Shown: positions 46,320 through 58,027 of the stretch, piece by piece | How the letters are laid out: each line of letters opens with the position of its first letter | Position numbering within the stretch: the first letter of the stretch is position 1 | DNA from: Bufo bufo | Lineage: Eukaryota; Chordata; Amphibia; Anura; Bufonidae | Reading direction: 5' to 3' | Assembly (NCBI RefSeq): GCF_905171765.1 | Contig: NC_053391.1 | Coordinates: forward strand, 152,701,565-152,765,564 | DNA length: 64,000 nucleotides | Program-made: the position numbers and the translations under genes | Notes under the pieces: generated by a model | Told to the model about the DNA's origin: nothing | What the model saw: the letters and a program-made list of their open reading frames with translations, nothing else | Database searches by the model: none

Positions 46320-46880
46320 AATGTCATAGATATTTTTAGGATGCACACATGTTAAACAGGTGGTATAGCACAAGAAGTGTCGCTGTCACCACCGCCTAAT
46401 AAAAAATTACACTGAATGAATGTCCCTGATATTTAGTATGCGCACAACTTAAACAGGAGGTATTTTGCAAGTAATGTTGCTGTCATCACAGCCTAATAAA
46501 AAATTACACTGAATGAATGTCACTGATATTTAGGATGCACAAACGTTATACAGGAGGTATAGCGCAAGTAATGTCGCTGTCACCAGCGGTTAATAAAAAA
46601 TACACTGAATTAATGTCACTGATATTTAGGATGGGCAAACGTTATACAGGAGATGTAGCGCAGATAATGTCGCTGTCACCAGCTGCGAAAAAAATTACAC
46701 TGAATGTCACTGATATTTTGGATGCGCTTAAGTTATACTAGAGTTGTAGTGCAGGTAATGTAACTGTCCGCAATGGACACCGTCTACAGAAAAAGTACAC
46801 TGGATGTCACAGATATTTTTAGGCTGCACATACGCTAGACAGGAGACGTAGAGCAGATAATGTCGCTGTCTGCAGCGGAC
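46320..46880. repeat. Tandem repeat of about 98 bp, five to six units
   Basis: gatatttaggatgcacaaacg recurs near 46328, 46427, 46525, 46621, 46710 and 46811, with spacing 89-101 bp. Each unit contains a gtcgctgtcacc motif and a aataaaaaattacactgaat motif. Confidence 0.88.
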
Positions 46881-47305
46881 AAACAATTGCAAGCTATTTA
46901 GTGCAGGTTGCGCCAAGAATATGTATTGCTGCTAGATACAACTATAGTCCTTAAAAGGACTTTTTGGTCTCTAACAAGTTTTAACAATTTAGTGCAGGTT
47001 GCACTAAAAATATATATTTCTGCCACACACAATAGTCCTTAAAAGGACTTTTGAGTCTATAACAAATATAAAAACAAAAATATTGCTATTTCAATCCCTA
47101 CACTACAGATGTAGTAGAGTTAACACACATGCTTTCTGAGACGTGTTATCTAAACTAAAGCAAACACCTTCAATTCCTTTTCAATGGCTTTTGTTTCAAG
47201 ATAACTCGATGAGTTAAAAAATTTGAGTGTTTGTGTGTTAACCCTGCTACATCTGTATCTCTCCATTCTGCTCTCTAGATCTTCCTAATACTGAGCCGAA
47301 CACGT

Positions 47306-47335
47306 GTCATCGGGTGCTATATAGCACCCGATGAC
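47306..47335. repeat. Perfect 30-bp palindrome in the hAT subterminal region
   Basis: gtcatcgggtgctat followed by its exact complement. A second stem, cactgtaatgcc / ggcattacagtg, follows at about 47355-47397. Possible transposase-binding structures; inference only. Confidence 0.85.
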
Positions 47336-47578
47336 GCGTTCCGGCCAGCCAATCACTGTAATGCCAGCAGCCAACATGGCTACGGCATTACAGTGAATGG
47401 AAGTACCAACCTGCATGTTTATTGGCTGTGTAGCAGCCAACAAACGTGCAGGGGGGAGACTCGAGCATTGCACGAGAGCACACGCGGTATTCGGCCGAAC
47501 ACCGCGATGTGCCAAGCATCTCGATGCTCGAGCCAGGTAGTGTTTGGCCGAGCATGCTCGCCCAACACTAATTTTAAT

Positions 47579-48704
47579 GCCAGTAGAGAAAGTAGATTAA
47601 CACCTCACCACTTAATGCTTGCATAGAAGATAAATTTATTTGCTTTTACCAATGCCACAAGGATTTAATGTAATTTCACACTGAGAGTAAGGGCCTAAAT
47701 ATGAGTGAAGTTTTGAAAAATTTGATTCTGCTGATTCACCAAAGTTCACCAAGAAATTTGATTTGTTCTGAATTTATTAATCACAAATCACTATAAATCA
47801 GGTGTACCAACGCCACTCTGCCTAATCATATTCTTCCCGCTTGGTGGACCAATCTCAGTGTGAAGGCTTGGAAGTTAACCCTTTCCCAACTGCCAACTGT
47901 AAATTTATGTTGGCGGCCCGGCATTAAAAATGGCTGGTGTGTAGCGGGAATCATGTCCACTGTGTGTCTGCTGTTTTAAAAAGCAGACACCCGACACTAA
48001 CGTCTGTGACCAGAGATAATGCTTGTAGTGGAATTTTAACCCTTCAGATGCTGTGGTCATCCAGATGTGCTCCAGCTCCCCCCAGTGGGGATCAGGGGAG
48101 CTGGGGCGTGTATGCAGCAGCCCCTGTCCTCCTATGTGATGGTACTAGAGAAAACCTTCCTCAAAGCAATAAAATTGAGGGATACACAACAGAGATGACC
48201 ATATTCCCATGTGGGTCCCTCCATATGCTCCGGGATCCCTCCCTACTATGAAAACAGATGCCAGACATGGTGGATGGATCAAACATAACCACTGGATTAT
48301 TGCAGCAACACTGTCACTAGAGCATGAGTACCTGCCATATCTTTCCCTATGATCGGCTCACAGGACAATGGCAGAGACCGCATGTGACATCACAGGGCTG
48401 TTACATCACAGGGGATGGCTACCTACGGGTTGGTTGGCTGCACGACCTCATTGGTGATCTTGCGTTCTTGGGATACTTACTTTCACTTTGTAACATGTGC
48501 AGCCATCATTTTAGGAAAACCTGATTCGTTACCACAAAGCACAATGAAATTCCTTTTCTTTGTGAATTGAGGTTTTCCTAAACTTTGGACCAAATTGCAC
48601 TTTGAATGCTTTGCTTTGCTCAACACTACCCATACACAATAGTTTCTTAATGGATCCAAAATAAACTGAAGGATCTGTCAATGTCATTTTAATATATATG
48701 GAAT
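47579..48704 (+). other. Intron with unclassified repeat debris
   Basis: About 47870-48250 is GC-rich and repeat-like. About 48515-48620 ends tgctttgctcaacacta, resembling one worn hAT end. No gene. Confidence 0.4.
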
Positions 48705-48890
48705 GCTTAGGGCTGGAATCACACATGCAGTTTTTGTGGGTTTTTTTTATGCAGTTGTATGAGTTAAAGCCAAGTGTAGCAAAGTATGAGCAAAATCGAA
48801 TATGTCTCTGTTTTGAATCCACACTTGGCTTTGGCTTGAAAAATTGTCTCAAAACCTACATATTTGATTTTTGCCTGAGGGCAGACATTT
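48705..48890. mobile_element. MITE-like inverted repeat
   Basis: gttaaagccaagtgt near 48764 pairs with acacttggctttggc near 48821. The left side begins ggctggaatcacacatgcag, typical of small MITEs; right boundary uncertain. Confidence 0.5.
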
Positions 48891-50072
48891 GCAGTACAGT
48901 GGAACGGGTGGAAAATAGTGATTTGCAATATAAACCATTTCCATAGAAATATTGAGATTTATTTAGCTAAATGAGTGAGAATACTGGCTCAATTTGTGGC
49001 AAAACGTTGGAGAACATGCCATGCACTGCCATTATAAAGTATTTTAGACCCTTCATGCACTTCACGTGACAATGGCTTATTACTTAGAAGAAAGGATATA
49101 GTTTATAGGAATGGGCATGGCTTAAAATGTGACAACGTACACCCAAATTGTGCCAAAAAGCTGTCACTAATTAGAACAATCAATAGGTAGTGTAAAGTTA
49201 TACAGTATCTAATATGTCTGAAGATGGACCAAAAGTCATAGAGTGGGAGTCACTATGATAATTTTGGTGCCTCTTCAGACAGATTGTCTAAAAAGGCCTG
49301 AGTACACATAATTGGTATAGCAGACAGCCTAATGTATATGGGGAGCTCCAGACTCCTCATATGTGGGAACTACAGATCATGTCGGGGAGAGACAAGTTGG
49401 ACAATTTCTTGCCTTATCCTTTTGTTCTTCTTGGAGATAAGCCACCATCAATGATATGTAGCATTGGATTTCACCTGTCTTCTGGTATGTGTTAGACTGA
49501 TATCAAGAAAGATATTGAACATGCATGGCAAGCTTAAGTTCAAACTGTCAAAATATAACCCCCATTGAGTTTGTTTTATAATCAGTATTTAGTTAGTTTT
49601 GCTCACTTTACCGCTTCTATTCCATGGAGACTGTATATTATTAGGCAATTGCGTATTTAAATAGCAAATTGCATTGTTATAATTAATCTAGCAATTAATG
49701 TCTTATAATTGATTAGAGAGAAGCTGAACTTGGCGGGCTTATGTTTTTGTTTCAACCTATGTAAATATAGTATATAACTGGTATGTCACTATGCATGTAT
49801 TTTGATATAAATAAGTTTATATTAGCACATCTATAGAATGCTTACAGCCTAATTTTTTCATTTTTGCATGCAAGTCTTTCCACATAATCATATCTAGTGC
49901 CTACAATGGACTTGATCAAAAATTTCAATATTAGCTACCAATATGTGGACTCTCATCTCTAGTCAGTGTTTTCTTCCTACAGTTCAGTAGCATCTACCAT
50001 TGAGGATTCCATAATATGCTGCCAAACTCTCTAGCAAGTTTGAGAGAATGTCACCTTAATTAAAGCATGAGG
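48891..50072 (+). other. Unique-looking intron
   Basis: I see no repeat, gene or open frame of note. Confidence 0.4.
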
Positions 50073-50076
50073 TTAA

Positions 50077-50377
50077 AGGGGTTTTTAAATTTTTTTTAAC
50101 TGATAACCTATTCTCTGGATAGGTCATCAGTATCTGTTCGCTGGGGGTCCGATATCTGAAGTCGCAATAGTGCTTTGGCAGTGTTTCTCTGCTCCATTGA
50201 AATGAATGGGGCTGAGCTGCGATACCAAGCATAGCCGATGTACAATGTACAAAGCTATGCTTGGTGAGCTGAGAGAAGGGTGCGGTGCTACTGTGAGCGC
50301 TGGTTACTTCTCATACAGCTGATTGGCGGGGGTCCCGACTATAGGTAATCAGTTTAAAAAAATCTCAGGAAACCCTT
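50077..50377. mobile_element. TTAA-flanked MITE (AGGGGTTTTT ends)
   Basis: TTAA at 50073-50076 and 50378-50381. The interior shares ataacctattctctggatag and gtcatcagtatc with the element at 11316, so both belong to one broad group. Ends are worn. Confidence 0.75.
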
Positions 50378-50381
50378 TTAA

Positions 50382-51416
50382 TTGGAGTTCTTTCTCTAGT
50401 CTGGCCCCCTAATGTTAAATATTGTAGCAAACACAAGACTGGGCTGCATGCTTTTCCTGTTATATTCAATGGAAATTAATAATAAAATGTGGGCAAATTT
50501 GGTATTGTAGACCTTCAAATAAAGATAACTCAAATCTACTGACCAGATAAAGTGGTGATATGACTAGCCCTAATGGTTGAAGTGTCTCATCAGCATAGAT
50601 AGCTTACCATGCTTTGGAACTCCTCGACAATCTCCAAAAAACGAATTGGAAGACATGAAAACTGGTCACTGATAGCAGTCAAGCCAAATGAACACCCCAT
50701 CCATTGGATAGTTTATTGAAGAGTTGCTTTCTGCTTGCTGAAATGTGTGATCCCAGCACAAAGGAGAATTAACTATGTAACTATGTATGCTAATGTACAT
50801 GAGACCTAATATAAGTTCAAGAATCCATTTAGAGTACTGCACAGAAATTCCAAAGAGAAAAAAATAAAAAGATTTGTGTTGTAGCATAAGAGCAAGACAA
50901 AGAACATTGTGAAATGATGATTTCATACATTGTCATTTTGCCGACTTTTCCAACATTCGACATGAAAGAAAAAATAGAATTCCATGAATTTTTTTCTTTG
51001 GTTACTTTTCAAGAAAGCTTGCTGGAATTCATGTGCTCTCCATTTGTTATAAGTGCAATCTCCTGTTTGTAAGTCGTACAGTACTTTTCATTTAAAATAA
51101 GAGCTTCTTTATCTTAGTGCTGTTTACACACACAAAAAAAAAATAACATAAAACAAACCTTGGCCATAAATTGTGCCAAGGCTAGGGTTTGCCTTTTACA
51201 GAGCATTTCTCCAATGTCATAATCTTATATAACTATCAAGTGCAGACTTAATTAACCATGAAACAACCAACTCAAGTGAGATGATTTGGGAAAATGTCAA
51301 GTTAAAACATAGCCATAGTTGACCTACTGTATAAAAGTGTGGATGTGTTAATGTAATCTATAAAAATAAAAAAAAAACATTATTTGCAATGTACATTTTG
51401 TTTTGTACACCTATGT
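50382..51416 (+). other. Unique-looking intron
   Basis: Nothing recognisable. The open frame on the minus strand at 50666-50926 has no motif. Confidence 0.4.
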
Positions 51417-51780
51417 GGTCATTTATTTAGATCTGCATTTTAGACGCCAGTCTTAATACCCCTTGTGCTGGCGCACTATGCATCTAAGTTATGTAGAGGT
51501 GCTGGCTTCTACATAACTTAGGCGCATCCACCGCTTGCCTAAATCTACTTCCTTGCTGGCATAGATTTAGATAATTTCTTACTCCTAAAACAGACATAGA
51601 AAACAATAACTGAGACAGGCCGGCCAGACTGCCCCTTCCCCGGCCACACCGCACCCCTCTTTTTTAGACTTGGCGTGAGCTGGGAAAAGTCTCAGATTCG
51701 GCTGCAAATCTCCTTTGCGACCAAATCTGTGACAGATATATGCTAAAAATAGGCATATATCTAATAATAAATAAACCCCC
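51417..51780 (+). mobile_element. MITE family M, copy d
   Basis: Begins ggtcatttatttagatctgc and ends aataataaataaaccccc. Internal hairpin aagttatgtagaggtgc / tctacataactt, as in the other copies. Confidence 0.7.
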
Positions 51781-52765
51781 TAGTGTCTATGCATGTCAGA
51801 GCTTTAGCTGGAGGGCCGATTATATGGACAACCAGAATGCCGTTTGTTGCTACACTCTAATTGGGCAGTAGCTCACTGCATTTATGAATAGTGATGAGTA
51901 GCATATCATTGGCTGACATTGATATCACTACAAATGTTCGCAAAAAATGCCACTGCTGATCAACAGATGACTCAAGAACTCCATATTTTTCACGAGAGAT
52001 CACTGGCTAAAGAATATTGTCACCTAAAGCTGTTTGACTTGCAGAAACTGTATTAAAATGAATGTTCAGTGAGATACAAAGTGGTCTAAATGTTTTTGAA
52101 ATTGAAATGAATAAAAGTTTTACTAATATATGTTAAAGGGACTCTGCCAATAACAGCACCCAGCAGCACCCCTCTTAATTAATTGACAGTCTTTTAGATT
52201 GTAAAGCCAGCAGGGGACATTAGATGCACCAAATGAAGTACCCTGCCCATTGTGCACAAAAGGCATTATTTGCATTCAAAAAATAAAATAATTCTCAGGA
52301 TGAGGGGACTGAATTTTCATAAGAAAGATATGATTATGTCCAGGTTACATACCATGCATGGCAATATCCTTACTTTGAAACTGATTTTGGAGGTGACAGA
52401 CACCCTTTAATTATGAAAGCTCACTGATGCCCTGATTTCAGTGCAGGTCCCATGGTCCAGAATTTCCACTTCCACATTTGTTCCAACATAGCGAGAGAGC
52501 ACCCTCACTCTCCCTTGTGTTAATGACTTTCTTGAAGGTGGCTGACTGTGTGGTTCAGTTCATTGGCTAGTATAGATCCCATTTCTGTCTCTGGATTAGC
52601 CTCAACGGAGAAGGAGACTGGCTTAGCTAATGAACCAGGCAGCAAGTGCCCTTCAAGTTCTCTGCTATGTCGGAAACAATATGGGAATGAATCTAGACTC
52701 TGTAACCAGCGCTGAAATTGGGACTTTGGTGGCTTTACCATCATTAAAGTACAGTATATGAGTAT

Positions 52766-53332
52766 TAGTGTTGAGCAAATTGAAATCAAACAAATGACTT
52801 TGATCAAAATTAAGGAAAAATTTAGCTGCAAAGCCAAATTTGCTTGCACTTTGTGTAACTAATCTATTCTTTCTGAAATGGGGCTAAAAAAAACAAACAA
52901 AAAAAAACATACCCGCATCATTCATTTGATCACGGAGAGGCTGTTGCTGCCATCTTAATTTAAAAAAACACACAAAATCTCACCCAGGGTGACGCGTAAT
53001 GGCACCATTTCACTGCGCTGGCCTAGTGCGGTGACTTCATCAGTGATGACATCGTCACGCCCGGCAAGTGTGATGATGTCATCACGTTGCCACACAAGAT
53101 TTTGCACAATTTCTTCAATCAAGATGGCCACAATGGCCTCTCTATAAGCAAATGGAAAAGGTGAGTATGCATTCAGATGCAGCGGTACAATGAAGCGGGC
53201 GACACAATCCCTGTTCTCTGTCATTGCATCTGCTACTTACAATTCGTGATGAAGTAAGTTGTCACAAATCTAATTTCTTTATGAAATTGGCGAAACAGCC
53301 GAATCGAGATTTTTATAACTTTCTCATCACTA
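52766..53332. mobile_element. Non-autonomous hAT-like element with perfect target-site duplication
   Basis: Begins TAGTGTTGAGCAAATTG and ends CTTTCTCATCACTA. ATGAGTAT stands on both sides (52758-52765 and 53333-53340), an exact 8-bp duplication. 567 bp, GC-rich middle with gatgtcatcac repeats, no coding frame of note. Confidence 0.92.
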
Positions 53333-53340
53333 ATGAGTAT

Positions 53341-54008
53341 ATACTATATTTTAGTAAATTCAATTCTAAAAATATTTAAAATACTTTTTATCTCGACAGA
53401 CAGTACTTTTAAGACGCATTCACCATTGCTTAGGCTCAGTATACCTATACAGGATTCAGTATCTCATAGTGGCCTCTACCGAAATCACAACCGGAGACTT
53501 ATCAATGTAAACAGGTCCTATAAGAATGTATAGAAGTACATGCTATAATGTATTTGCAACATGTAAAATGCTTCAGTGAGATTGTGATCCAGCTTGCAGG
53601 CTACACAGTTAATTGTATTTTCGTTCATTTATAAGGAAGCGTTAGATAGTAATTGGGCATGCAGTTTATTTCTTGAGAGAGGATAGGAATGAATTCAAAT
53701 TTCTGCTCTATGATCTTGATTGGATAAAAATGAGCTTTGATATGAAAATCAAATAATTTAGCAATGCTTTGTTGTAAACAATAAGTAACGTTTTTCATTG
53801 TAAACTCACGTACATCCCTGGCAAATGTGATTTTCGTCTGTGCATCTGTCATATTTGGATATGGTTATGCTGCTGCATTTACCATGCAACATTTTAGGCA
53901 CTGTGGCATCATTTCCCTTAGGATTTGTTTCTTGTCCACAGATAAGTCCACTCTTACCTTTGCTTCACTTTGGATAAGACTCCAATTTCTAAAAAGAACA
54001 AATTCAAT
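53341..54008 (+). other. Unique-looking intron
   Basis: No recognisable gene or repeat. Confidence 0.4.
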
Positions 54009-54278
54009 ATAATATGTAGTGTTGAGTGAGCACCAAAGTGCTCGTTTAGAACACTTTGCGATGCTCGGGTGTTCTACCAAGCACACGAGCACAATGGAAG
54101 TCAATGGGAGAACCCAGGAACCCCCTGCTCTGAAGAGGGGAGGGTGTTGGGACTGTAGTTCGGCTTAGGAGTCCCTCCTCTGACTCCATACATAGCTGTG
54201 GTCCATATATGGAGTAAGTGCTTGGGGACACCCTAGTGTATGTAAATCTAATTTAGCCTAGTATTTAAGAAAAGTTTC

Positions 54279-54512
54279 TGCCAGGATTTAAACTCACAAC
54301 CTTTTGTATTAGAGGCAAGGCAATTAACCACCAACCTGAATAGCCAATTACTTAAAAATAAAATAAAAAATTAGACTTCTACTGTACTGTACTTCTACTG
54401 AGACCTATACAGTAAAAGTCTCATGTATATTTTTTTTTTTTTGTGACTGGCTATATAGTGTAGTGGTTAAAGTTCTGGACTGAACCTTCAGTGAGTTCAA
54501 TCCTTCGCAAAC
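54279..54512. repeat. tRNA-like palindrome, copy A
   Basis: Minus strand (54353-54279) and plus strand (54443-54512) each carry tRNA-like internal promoter motifs, head to head around 54400. Plus strand: box A tatagtgtagtgg (54454-54466), box B gagttcaatcc (54493-54503). Minus strand: gttggtggttaa and gagtttaaatcc. The acceptor-stem sequence gtgactgg stands at 54443-54450. Confidence 0.7.
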
Positions 54513-54545
54513 TTTTTTCAGAAATAGAGCCTAAACTTAATTTAA

Positions 54546-54547
54546 AC

Positions 54548-54589
<42 letters not shown>
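54546..54589. repeat. (TA)n microsatellite
   Basis: Nearly uninterrupted TA dinucleotides ending at the TA used by the next transposon. Confidence 0.95.
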
Positions 54590-54592
<3 letters not shown>

Positions 54593-56148
54593 GGAGTGCA
54601 GAATTATTAGGCAAGTTGTATTTTGAGGATTAATTTTATTATTGAACAACAACCATGTTCTCAATTAACCCAAAAAACTCATTAATATCAAAGCTGAATA
54701 TTTTTGGAAGTAGTTTTTAGTTTGTTTTTAGTTTTAGCTATTTTAGAGGGATATCTGTGTGTGCAGGTGACTATTACTGTGCATAATTATTAGGCAACTT
54801 AACAAAAAACAAATATATACCCATTTCAATTATTTATTTTTACCAGTGAAACCAATATAACATCTCAACATTCACAAATATACATTTCTGACATTCAAAA
54901 ACAAAACAAAAACAAATCAGTGACCAATATAGCCACCTTTCTTTGCAAGGACACTCAAAAGCCTGCCATCCATGGATTCTGTCAGTGTTTTGATCTGTTC
55001 ACCATCAACATTGCGTGCAGCAGCAACCACAGCCTCCCAGACACTGTTCAGAGAGGTGTACTGTTTTCCCTCCTTGTAAATCTCACATTTGATGATGGAC
55101 CACAGGTTCTAAATGGGGTTCAGATCAGGTGAACAAGGAGGCCATGTCATTAGATTTTCTTCTTTATACCTTTCTTGCCAGCCACGCTGTGGAGTACTTG
55201 GATGCGTGTGATGGAGCATTGTCCTGCATGAAAATCATGTTTTTCTTGAAGGATGCAGACTTCTTCCTGTACCACTGCTTGAAGAAGGTGTCTTCCAGAA
55301 ACTGGCAGTAGGACTGGGAGTTGAGCTTGACTCCATCCTCAACCGAAAAAGGCCCCACAAGCTCATCTTTGATGATACCAGCCCAAACCAGTACTCCACC
55401 TCCACCTTGCTGGCGTCTGAGTCGGACTGGAGCTCTCTGCCCTTTACCAATCCAGCCACGGGCCCATCCATCTGGCCCATCAAGACTCACTCTCATTTCA
55501 TCAGTCCATAAAACCTTAGAAAAATCAGTCTTGAGATATTTCTTAGCCCAGTTTTGACGTTTCAGCTTGTGTGTCTTGTTCAGTGGTGATCGTCTTTCAG
55601 CCTTTCTTACCTTGGCCATGTCTCTGAGTATTGCACACCTTGTGCTTTTGGCACTCCAGTGATGTTGCAGCTCTGAAATATGGCCAAACTGGTGGCAAGT
55701 GGCATCTTGGCAGCTGCACGCTTGACTTTTCTCAGTTCATGGGCAGTTATTTTGCGCCTTGGTTTTTCCACACGCTTCTTGCGACCCTGTTGACTATTTT
55801 GAATGAAACGCTTGATTGTTCGATGATCACGCTTCAGAAGCTTTACAATTTTAAGAGTGCTGCATCCCTCTGCAAGATATCTCACTATTTTTGATTTTTC
55901 TGAGCCTGTCAAGTCCTTCTTTTGACCCATTTTGCCAAAGGAAAGGAAGTTGCCTAATAATTATGCACACCTGATATAGGGTGTTGATGTCATTAGACCA
56001 CACCCCTTCTCATTACAGAGATGCACATCACCTAATATGATTAATTGGTAGTAGGCTTTCGAGCCTATACAGCTTGGAGTAAGACAACATGCATAAAGAG
56101 GATGATGTGGTCAAAATACTCATTTGCCTAATAATTCTGCACTCCCTG
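54590..56148 (-). mobile_element. Tc1-like element (D-37-E spacing)
   Basis: TA at 54588-54589 and 56149-56150. Both ends read CAGGGAGTGCAGAATTATTA, inverted, over about 25 bp. 1,559 bp, apparently full length, with a damaged gene. Confidence 0.92.
54917..55930 (-). pseudogene. Tc1-like transposase of the 54.6-kb element, broken
   Basis: 55930-55607 encodes the DNA-binding part (MGQKKDLTGSEKSKIVRYLA, then RDHRTIKRFI). 55619-55164 encodes LWTDEMRVSLDG and FMQDNAPSHASKYSTAWLA, then shifts frame. The next frame carries LMTWPPCSPDLNPI followed by a TAG stop (55109-55111 on the complement) exactly where the catalytic glutamate should be, then NLWSIIKCEIYKEG and a C-terminus ending KKGGYIGH. Counting to the lost E gives 37 residues after the second D, as in DD37E (Traveler-type) relatives; the name is tentative. 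At least two frameshifts plus the stop make it inactive. Confidence 0.88.
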
Positions 56149-56704
56149 TATATACACACACTGAACAAAAATCCCATTACTCTCAAATATTGTTCACAAA
56201 TCTGTCTAAATCTGTGTAGTGAGCACTTCTCCTTTGCCGAGATAATCCATCCCACCTCACAGGTGTGGCATATCAAGGTGCTGATTAGACAGCATGAATA
56301 TTGCACAGGTGTGCCTTAGACTGCCCACAATAAAAGGACACTCTGATAGGTGCAAAGTTTTGCATTACTTGGGAGGTAAAAAAAAAACAGTCAATATCTG
56401 GTGTGACCACCATTTGCCTTACACAGTGCAGCACATCTCTGTCACATAGAGTTGATCAGGTTGTTGATTGTAGCCTGTGGAATGTTGTCCACTAATCTTT
56501 AATAGCGGTGCAAAGTTGCAGAATATTGTCAGGAACTAGAACATGTTGTCGTATACGCCGATCCAGAGCATCCCAAACATGCTCAATGGGTGACTTGTTC
56601 GGTGAGTATGCTGGCCATGCAAGAACTGGGATGTTTTCAGCTTCCAGAAATTGTGTACAGATCCTTGAAATATGGGGCCATTCATTTTCATGCTGTAACA
56701 TGAG

Positions 56705-57523
56705 GTGATAGTCCGTGATGAATCAATGGATGTCGTATATCTGGACTTCTCCAAAGCATTTGACACTGTACCACATAAAAGGGTAGTATATAAAATGAGA
56801 ATGCTTGGACTGGGAGAAAACATCTGTATGTGGGTAAGTAACTGGCTCAATGATAGAAAACAGAGGGTGGTTATTAACGGTACACACTCAGATTGGGTCA
56901 CTGTCACTAGTGGGGTACCTCAGGGGTCAGTATTGGGCCCCATTCTCTTCAATATATTTATTAATGATCTTGTAGAAGGCTTGCATAGTAAAGTATCAAT
57001 TTTCACAGATGACACTAAACTGTGTAAAGTAATTTACACTGAAGAGGACAGTATACTGCTACAGAGGGATCTGGATAGATTGGAGGCTTGGGCAGATAAG
57101 TGGCAGATGAGGTTTAATACTGACAAATGTAAAGTTATGCACATGGGAAGGAATTATGCAAGTCACCCGTACATACTAAATGGTAAAACACTTGGTAACA
57201 CTGACATGTAAAAGGATCTAGGAATTTTAATAAACAGCAAACTAAGCTGCAAAAACCAGTGTCAGGCAGCTGCTGCCAAGGCCAATAAGATAATGGATTG
57301 CATCAGAAGGGGCATAGATGCCCGTGATAAGAACATAGACCTACCACTTTACAAATCGCTAGTCAGACCACACATAGAGTACTGTGTACAGTTCTGGGCT
57401 CCTGTAAACAAGGCAGACATAGCAGAGCTGGAGAAGGTCCAGAGGAGGGCAACTAAAGTAATAACTGGAATGGGGCAACTACAGTACCCTGAAAAATTAT
57501 CAAAATTAGGTTATTCACTTTAG
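56705..57523 (+). pseudogene. CR1 reverse transcriptase fragment
   Basis: Reads VVYLDFSKAFDTVPHKR (finger and palm start), SGVPQGSVLGPILFNIFIND, then IFTDDTKL where FADD is the usual catalytic motif (A to T change), LDRLEAWADKWQMRFNTDKC, KDLGILINSKL, RRGIDARDKNIDLPLYKSLV and CVQFWAPVNKADIAELEKVQ. A stop near 57210 and the loss of the N-terminal half and endonuclease make it non-functional. The first codons before 56724 belong to the Tc1 host. The family is clearly CR1-like by the order of these motifs. Confidence 0.9.
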
Positions 57524-58027
57524 AAAAAAGACGACTGAGGGGAGATCTAATTAATATGTATAATATCAGGGGTTAGTACAGAGATCTATCCCATCATCTA
57601 TTTATCCCCAGGACTGTGACTGTGACAAGAGGACATCCTCTGCGTCTGGAGGAAAGGTAGGTTTGTACACAAACATAGAAAAGGATTCTTTAGGTAAGAG
57701 CAGTGAGACTATGGAACTCTCTGCCTGAGGAGGTGGTGATGGTGAGTACAATAAGGAATTCAAGACGGGCCTGGATGTATTTCTGGAGTGTAATAATATT
57801 ACAGGCTATAGCAACTAGAGAGGGGTCGTTGATCCAGGGAGTTATTCTGATTGCCTGATTGGAGTCGGGAAGGAATTTTTTTTCCCCTAAAGTGGGGAAA
57901 ATTGGCTTCTACCTCACAGTTTTTTTTTTTTTTGCCTTCCTCTGGATCAACTTGCAGGATAACAGGCCAAACTGGAATGATGACAAATGTCTTTTTTCGG
58001 CCTTATGTACTATGTTACTATGTTACT
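56724..58027 (+). mobile_element. 5'-truncated CR1 LINE
   Basis: Inserted in the Tc1 copy with ATGAAT at both junctions (56718-56723 and 58028-58033), compared with the uninterrupted order in the 23.4-kb copy. The 3' end carries the CR1 tail ctctggatcaacttgcagga followed by ctatgttactatgttacta repeats and no poly(A). The 5' part, including the endonuclease, is missing. Confidence 0.88.

Larger units (their letters stand above)
41870..47570 (-). mobile_element. 5.7-kb hAT element with decayed transposase
   Basis: Begins TAGTTTTGGTCGAGCACC and ends GCTCGCCCAACACTA. Target-site duplication ATGTTAAT (41862-41869) / ATTTTAAT (47571-47578), one mismatch. Subterminal regions on both sides repeat tgctcg/cgagca motifs. 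It carries a tandem repeat next to each end (42480-42945, 46320-46880) and the transposase pseudogene between them. The complete layout makes it a formerly autonomous element. Confidence 0.9.

Noticed and set aside
54443..54512. Possible functional tRNA gene
   Set aside because: Box A and box B are recognisable, but the acceptor stem is imperfect and no 7-base anticodon loop fits; treated as tRNA-derived repeat.
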